Source: an uncultured Gemella sp. (GTDB lineage: Bacteria; Bacillota; Bacilli; Staphylococcales; Gemellaceae). From it: a stretch of DNA of 12,176 nt. How positions within the stretch are numbered: the first letter of the stretch is position 1; every line of letters begins with the position of its first letter. The stretch spans positions 1 through 12,176 of the forward strand of contig CAKMQO010000190.1 of the NCBI GenBank assembly GCA_927911695.1, read 5' to 3'. The notes under the pieces were generated by a model. It saw nothing but the letters and a program-made list of their open reading frames with translations, was not told the origin of the DNA and ran no database searches. A program made the translations under genes and the position numbers. This document shows, in pieces, positions 7,797 through 12,176 of this stretch.

Positions 7797-8693
7797 ATGA
7801 AAAGAAAAAGAATTGAAATAATGACGATAGCGTTCATTATTCTATGTACAGTTGTACTTTATGTTATTCATAATAATAAGATTGTTTGGTTTAATAAAAA
7901 TTCAAAAGATGAAAATAAGAGTACAAATGTGTTGAAAACAGAAAATGTAGCTAATGCAAGAGATGGTATTAAGGGGGTAACGCAACCTTATCCATTTATT
8001 ACTAATCCAAGTGGAGTTGAGAATAATCTACTTCAAAATGCTAACGGTAGTCTTATAGGACAATTAATTTACTTACAAAGAGAAAATCTTCCAGAAGCTG
8101 AACAAAAATTACTAGTTAATAATAAAGATGCTACACAATATGTACTTGGTTATCTTGCTGGTCAAGAAGCAACACCGTTTGAACAAGGAGAAACAGTTGA
8201 AATTAATAGGAAGTTTCCTTACTATATCCAATGGGATAAACGTTGGGCTTATGATAAATTAGGTGGCACAAACGTGGCTATAGGTGGTTGTGGTCCAACT
8301 TGTGTAGCTATGGCACTTAGTGGAATATTAGATGATAAATCAATTACACCAAAAAACATTGCAGAAAAAGAAGATGCTAGCGGATACTTTACAGATGCGG
8401 GTACAAAATGGAGTTTCTTCGATTATATTGCTAAAGAATATGGAGTAAAATCAACTGGAGTACCACTTAATGAAGAAGCAATGAAATCTGTTTTAAGTAA
8501 AGGAAATCCTATTATCGCTTCTGTGCATCCAGGTAAATTTACAACTGTTGGACATATTATTTTGATAACTGGAGTAGACAACGAAGGAAAATTTATAATT
8601 AATGATCCAAATAGTTATACGAGAACACTAAAAAAATGGTCATATGATGAATTAAAAACTGAAATAGTAGCTATGTGGGAATTTTCTAAATAA
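7797..8693 (+). CDS. membrane-anchored C39-like cysteine peptidase
   Basis: A 298-residue protein with a positively charged N-terminus (MKRKRIE) and one hydrophobic helix (about residues 8-26), then an outward-facing domain; no cleavage site is obvious, so it is probably a signal anchor. Residues 50-140 form a linker or helical domain I do not recognise. The C-terminal 160 residues match the peptidase_C39_2 papain-like fold: FPYYIQWDKRWAYDKLGG, then GGCGPTCVAMALSG with the nucleophile Cys165, GHIILITGVD with His253, and NDPNS with Asp270. The catalytic set is complete. Unlike C39 domains of bacteriocin exporters it is not joined to an ABC transporter, and no bacteriocin gene is visible nearby. 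TGAGGTG (7785-7791) is its ribosome binding site. Its substrate is unknown; cell-wall or secreted protein processing is a guess. Confidence 0.85.
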   Translation: MKRKRIEIMTIAFIILCTVVLYVIHNNKIVWFNKNSKDENKSTNVLKTENVANARDGIKGVTQPYPFITNPSGVENNLLQNANGSLIGQLIYLQRENLPEAEQKLLVNNKDATQYVLGYLAGQEATPFEQGETVEINRKFPYYIQWDKRWAYDKLGGTNVAIGGCGPTCVAMALSGILDDKSITPKNIAEKEDASGYFTDAGTKWSFFDYIAKEYGVKSTGVPLNEEAMKSVLSKGNPIIASVHPGKFTTVGHIILITGVDNEGKFIINDPNSYTRTLKKWSYDELKTEIVAMWEFSK

Positions 8694-8702
8694 ATTATAC
8701 AG

Positions 8703-8746
8703 ATAAATCCTCGAATTTCAAATGAAATTTGAGGATTTATTTTTTT
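8703..8746 (+). terminator. intrinsic terminator after the peptidase gene
   Basis: ATAAATCCTCGAATTTC (8703-8719) pairs with GAAATTTGAGGATTTAT (8724-8740), a 17-base-pair stem with one G-U pair and loop AAAT, followed by T7 (8740-8746). It starts 10 bases after the stop codon and isolates the suf operon from the genes upstream. Confidence 0.9.
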
Positions 8747-8788
8747 ATAAACAGGAGTGTATAACTAGAGAGCGTTCGAACCAATAAT

Positions 8789-8817
8789 TTGATAAAACAT
8801 GTGAAAACCTTTATAAT
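8789..8817 (+). promoter_or_regulatory. sigma-A promoter of the suf operon
   Basis: TTGATA (8789-8794), exactly 17 bases, then TATAAT (8812-8817). The -35 has one strong mismatch from TTGACA and the -10 is perfect. The start near 8824 leaves a leader of about 70 bases before sufC. Confidence 0.75.
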
Positions 8818-8831
8818 AATACTTATGTAAT

Positions 8832-8867
8832 TTGCGATAATTTACGTTTTATATGATTAAATCGCAA
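8832..8867 (+). repeat. inverted repeat in the suf leader
   Basis: TTGCGAT (8832-8838) and ATCGCAA (8861-8867) are perfect complements 22 bases apart, just after the predicted transcript start and 26 bases before sufC. These are among the few G+C-containing words in a very AT-rich leader. It could be a stem in the RNA or a repressor site. I do not recognise it as a known Fur, IscR or Rex box. Confidence 0.45.
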
Positions 8868-8893
8868 CAAATATAAAAGATGGAGGAAATAAA

Positions 8894-9637
8894 ATGTCAG
8901 TTCTTGATATAAAAAATCTAGAAGTATCAATTAAATGAAAAACAAATATTAAAAGGACTTAATTTAGAAATTAAATCTGGTGAGATACATGCCGTAATGG
9001 GACCAAATGGTGCAGGTAAATCTACTTTAGCGTCAGCTATTATGGGTCACCCTAAATATGAAGTAGATGGTGGAAGTATTTTATTAGATGGTGAAGAAGT
9101 ATTAGAAATGGAAGTTGACGAAAGAGCTCGTGCTGGTCTATTCCTAGCAATGCAATATCCATCTGAAGTACCAGGAGTACCAACTTCAGAATTTATTAAA
9201 TCTGCAATTAATGCACAACGTGAAGATAGTATTCCTTTAATGCAATATATTAAAAAAATTAGACAAGACTATGGAATTTTTAGAAATGGATCTAAAAAAT
9301 GTCTCAACGTTATGTAAATGATGGTTTCTCTGGAGGAGAAAAGAAACGTAACGAAATATTACAAATGATGATGTTAGAACCAAAATTTGCTATTCTAGAT
9401 GAGATCGACTCTGGATTAGATATCGATGCTTTAAAAATCGTATCAAAAGGTGTTAATAAAATGCGTGGAGAAAACTTCGGTTGCTTAATTATCACTCACT
9501 ATCAAAGATTATTAGATTATATTGAACCAGATTTTGTACACGTACTTATGGACGGGAAAATCGTAAAATCAGGTGGACCTGAACTAGCACTTCGTTTAGA
9601 AAAAGAAGGTTATGACTGGTTAAAAGAAGAGGTTTAA
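8894..9637 (+). CDS. sufC: Fe-S cluster assembly ATPase SufC, three frameshifts
   Basis: ABC-type cytoplasmic ATPase of the SufBCD scaffold. GGAGG (8882-8886) fixes the ATG at 8894, whose raw frame stops after 14 codons. Three single extra A's are inferred: AAA 8933-8935 (should read [10 protein letters not shown]), A7 9252-9258 ([15 protein letters not shown]) and A6 9294-9299 ([10 protein letters not shown]). Corrected length is about 246 residues, normal for the family. Walker [10 protein letters not shown] is at 9000-9026, the SufC-specific ABC signature [12 protein letters not shown] starts at 9329, Walker [13 protein letters not shown] at about 9386, and the switch histidine lies in IITHYQR. 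A raw reading would give two misleading pieces, the first ending in non-homologous residues ([18 protein letters not shown]). It is first in the operon, one base before sufD. Confidence 0.93.
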
Positions 9638-9638
9638 T

Positions 9639-10925
9639 ATGGAGAATAATAAATTAAAACTAAGTATTAAAACTTTACAAAGCATCTTTTCTAACACTAA
9701 AGAACCTGCTTGGTTTTTAAATACTAGAAAATTAGCTTTATATAAGAGTTATACGCTACCTTTTCCAAAATTAGAATCTATGGAGTTAGAAAGATGGAAC
9801 TTATTTAATGTTGATTTTTCAACTCTAAGATTAGAAAATAAAGGAAATGTAGAAATAGCTGAATATGGTATTAATAGCGATGATTTTGCTGTAGTTCAAA
9901 AGAATAATACTATTGTACATATCAATATTCCAGAGAAATATGCTGATAAAGTAGTGATTAAAGATATTTTCACTGCAATGAATGATGATCACATTAAAGA
10001 TAGTTTTATGAGTGTTGTTGACTATGCTGAAAGTAAAGTAACAGCTGTTCACTATACACTATTAAATTCTGGATTATTTATTGATGTTAAGGATAATGCT
10101 GTAATTGAAGAACCGCTTCAATATATCGTGATTTCTGATAAAGAACAAAGTTTATTCAACCATGTAACTATTCAGGTTGGAAATAACGCTAAATTTAATT
10201 TTATTGAAAACTACGTAAATAACCAAAAAGACGATAAGGCACCTTTCAGTTTAGTATCTGAAGTAGTTGCACATGAAGGAGCACAAATTAACTACAGTTC
10301 AATTACGAACCAACCAGGTGAAAAACGTGGAACTATTTTACGTCGTGGTTTAACTTATAGAGATTCATTAATTAACTGGAATGTAGCTGCAATGGATGAG
10401 GCAGATGTATATCACGATAATACAACGAACATTCTAGGAGATGGATCTGAAGCTAATCTTAAGATTGTAACTCTAGGAGTTAAAGAACAAAAAACTTACT
10501 TTAATAGTGAAGTAGTTAACCAAGGCTTAAGTAGTAAAGGTGATATCTTACAACATGGAGTACTATTAGATAAATCACATATAGTATTTAACGGTGTTGG
10601 ATTTATAGTAAAAGGTGCAACAGGTTCTAATGCTTATCAAAGTTCAAGAATGCTGACACTTTCTTCTGAAGCAAAAGCAGATGCAAACCCAATGCTTTTA
10701 ATCGATGAGAATGATGTTATGGCCGGTCATGGTGCGTCGTTAGGTCGTATTGATGAAGAACAATTATATTATCTACAAAGTAGAGGTTTAACTAGAAAAG
10801 AATCTAGCAGATTATTAGTTCACGGATTCTTATCTCCGGTTATCTCAGAATTAACAGTAGATAAAATTAAAGAACTTGTTACAGTGCTTATTGATGAAAA
10901 AATTAACAACAACGAGAGTGAATAA
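9639..10925 (+). CDS. sufD: Fe-S cluster assembly protein SufD
   Basis: Scaffold protein that pairs with SufB on SufC to build iron-sulfur clusters. The 428 residues are unbroken and near the family length. The N-terminal helical segment contains EPAWFLNTRKLALYKSYT, followed by the long right-handed beta-helix core (for example LRRGLTYRDSLINWNVAAMD and FNSEVVNQGLSSKGDILQHG) and the conserved C-terminus with ADANPMLLIDENDVMAGHGA, LGRIDEEQLYYLQSRGL and LLVHGFLSPV. Position after sufC and before sufS, as in Firmicutes generally, favours SufD over SufB, which normally follows sufU. GAAGAGG precedes the start. The stop overlaps the sufS ATG (TAATG at 10923-10927). It is the longest coding frame here without an apparent indel. 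Confidence 0.95.
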   Translation: MENNKLKLSIKTLQSIFSNTKEPAWFLNTRKLALYKSYTLPFPKLESMELERWNLFNVDFSTLRLENKGNVEIAEYGINSDDFAVVQKNNTIVHINIPEKYADKVVIKDIFTAMNDDHIKDSFMSVVDYAESKVTAVHYTLLNSGLFIDVKDNAVIEEPLQYIVISDKEQSLFNHVTIQVGNNAKFNFIENYVNNQKDDKAPFSLVSEVVAHEGAQINYSSITNQPGEKRGTILRRGLTYRDSLINWNVAAMDEADVYHDNTTNILGDGSEANLKIVTLGVKEQKTYFNSEVVNQGLSSKGDILQHGVLLDKSHIVFNGVGFIVKGATGSNAYQSSRMLTLSSEAKADANPMLLIDENDVMAGHGASLGRIDEEQLYYLQSRGLTRKESSRLLVHGFLSPVISELTVDKIKELVTVLIDEKINNNESE

Positions 10926-12147
10926 TGATGATAGATTTTAGTAAATATAGAGAAGATTTTCCTATATTAAAAAGAAAGATATCAGGAAATAATTTGATAT
11001 TTTTTGATAATGGAGCCACTACTCAAAAGCCTAATCAAGTAATTGATGCTATTACAGATTACTATAAAAATTATAATTCAAATATTCATAGATCTGTTTA
11101 TACCCTAGGTAATGAATCAGAGAAAATATACGAAGAGTCTAAAGAGTTAGTTAGAGAGTTTATAAATGCAAGTAGTTATGAGGAAATAATCTATACTAGT
11201 GGAACTACTGAAAGTTTAAATTTCACTGCTAGAATTTTAGAACAGGATGTTAGTGAAGGAGATGAAATTATCCTTACTTACATGGAACATCATGCTAATA
11301 TTATTCCTTGGCAGCAACTAGCTAAACGAAAAAATCTTGTTCTTAAGTATTTAGAATTAGATGAAGAAGGAAGAATAAGTATTAAACAATTAGAAGAATT
11401 TATTACAGATAGAACTAAAGTTGTATCAATGTGTCATGCTTCTAATGTATTAGGTAATATTAATCCGGTTTATGAGATTGGCGAATTTTTAAAAGATAAA
11501 GATATTTATTTTGTAGTAGATGCTGCACAATCTGTTCCTCATTTAAAGATTGATGTTCAAAAAATGAACTGTGACTTTTTAGCCTTTAGTGCACATAAGA
11601 TGTGTGGGCCTACTGGTATTGGAGTTCTATATGGTAAAAAAAAATCTATTAGAAAAAATTTGATCCAGTTGAATTCGGTGGAGGAATGATTGGTATTGTT
11701 GAAGACACTTCAGCAACATGGGCTATTCTTCCTGATAAGTTTGAAGCGGGAACACCTCTGCTTGCGCAAGCAGCAGGATTAGGAGCTGCTATTAAGTATT
11801 TAGATAGTATTGGCTTAGAAAATATTGAAAAGTATACTAAAGAACTTACTAGATATATGTATTCTGAACTTTCTAAAATAGATAATATAGAGATTTATGG
11901 AACAGAAAATATAGAAGATAGAGTTTCACTAATAACTTTTAACTTGGTAGGAGTTCACCCTCATGATTTAACAAGTTTTCTAGATGCTAAAGGTATTTGC
12001 ATAAGAGCAGGGCATCAGTGTACTCAACTATTGTTAGGAAAGCTAGATACATATTCAGTAGCTAGAGCGAGTCTATATTTATATAATACAAAGAAGAGAT
12101 AGATTTCTTTATTCAAACATTAAAAAGAAACGAAGGAGTTTTTTTGA
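10925..12147 (+). CDS. sufS: cysteine desulfurase SufS, three or four frameshifts
   Basis: PLP-dependent enzyme that takes sulfur from cysteine as a persulfide and hands it to SufU for Fe-S cluster assembly. Visible: FFDNGATTQKP, IHRSVYTLG, TSGTTESLN, the EHHANIIPWQ segment, HASNVLGNINP, VDAAQSVPH, the PLP lysine in SAHKMCGPTGIG (Lys225, codon 11597-11599), then FEAGTP and the catalytic-loop cysteine in RAGHQCTQ (codon 12019-12021, about residue 365). Breaks: one extra A in A9 at 11636-11644, one extra A in A6 at 11653-11658 (repaired: YGKKNLLEKFDPVEFGGGMIG), and one missing A at 12090-12092 (repaired: YNTKEEIDFFIQTLKR). The last repair leaves no stop before sufU unless T7 at 12139-12145 is really T6, which gives TGA at 12145-12147 and exactly 406 residues, the usual length. 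The raw frame ends at 12102. Confidence 0.92.
12133..12138 (+). promoter_or_regulatory. ribosome binding site of sufU
   Basis: AAGGAG lies 11 bases before the ATG at 12150 and 5 bases before an in-frame TTG at 12144. The spacing slightly favours the TTG start (MKMSFSD...); the family N-terminus favours ATG (MSFSD...). Confidence 0.55.
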
Positions 12148-12149
12148 AA

Positions 12150-12176
12150 ATGAGTTTTAGTGATTTAAAAAGTTTA
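12150..12176 (+). CDS. sufU: SufU sulfur-transfer protein, N-terminal nine codons only
   Basis: Only MSFSDLKSL is visible before the window ends. It resembles the start of Firmicute SufU (MSF..LD.LYRQVIMDHY in B. subtilis) and sits where sufU follows sufS in Bacilli. SufU is the zinc-dependent partner that accepts sulfur from SufS. The identification rests mainly on position and a short match, so it is less certain than the other suf genes. An in-frame TTG start at 12144 is possible. Confidence 0.7.

Noticed and set aside
7797-8693. Bacteriocin processing and export system
   Set aside because: The C39-like domain alone suggested it, but there is no ABC transporter domain, double-glycine leader peptide or immunity gene in the window.
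9831-10052. 73-codon open frame on the - strand inside sufD
   Set aside because: It is antisense to intact sufD, with no ribosome binding site or recognisable motif.
2259-11658. Programmed ribosomal frameshifting at A-rich slippery runs
   Set aside because: It would be needed in eight unrelated genes, often several times per gene, and also at AAA, TTT and GGG, with no conserved stimulatory hairpins. Sequencing error is simpler.
1517-12102. Pseudogenes from genome reduction
   Set aside because: Apart from the indels the genes keep all catalytic motifs and ribosome binding sites and show no in-frame nonsense changes or larger deletions. Several are normally essential.
1-12176. CRISPR array, insertion sequence, prophage, tRNA or rRNA
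   Set aside because: No regularly spaced repeats, transposase, integrase, terminal repeats or tRNA-like cloverleaf were seen.

Overview
The window is low-G+C DNA (about 30% by eye), almost all coding on the + strand, from a Gram-positive Firmicute of the class Bacilli. Evidence includes the yqhY(Asp23)-nusB-xseA-xseB-ispA order, a SUF cluster in the Firmicute order sufC-sufD-sufS-sufU, and AGGAGG-type ribosome binding sites. Gemella or a close relative is my best guess from G+C and gene content, but this is inference; no marker gene settles it.

Layout. 2-2061: 3' three quarters of alaS, then a strong terminator (2081-2149). 2161-5287: a housekeeping operon with an extended -10 promoter, encoding an Asp23/Gls24 protein, NusB, both subunits of exonuclease VII and a farnesyl-diphosphate-type synthase; genes are tightly spaced or overlapping. 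5288-5783: about 500 bases without a gene, holding two terminators (the second bidirectional) and nested complementary segments that look like a structured RNA, probably on the - strand. 5784-8693: glycerate kinase, a ten-helix EamA/DMT transporter and a membrane-anchored C39-like cysteine peptidase, closed by a terminator at 8703-8746. 8789-12176: a clear sigma-A promoter, an inverted repeat in the leader, then sufC, sufD, sufS and the first codons of sufU, the iron-sulfur cluster assembly operon.

The most striking property is that eight of the eleven genes visible over most of their length are interrupted by small frameshifts: alaS, yqhY, xseA, xseB, ispA, glxK, sufC (three times) and sufS (three or four times). 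Nearly all are single-base changes in homopolymers, mostly one extra A. Repairing each one restores an ordinary full-length protein with all its motifs; repaired sufS gives 406 residues. Several of these genes are normally essential and nothing else about them looks decayed. The simplest reading is uncorrected homopolymer error in the assembly, not a set of pseudogenes. I therefore annotate each as one gene across its frameshifts and give the position of each break.

I see no phage, transposon, CRISPR, tRNA or rRNA. The best candidate for something undescribed is the structured intergenic element at about 5397-5628; the membrane-anchored peptidase and the suf leader repeat are lesser leads.
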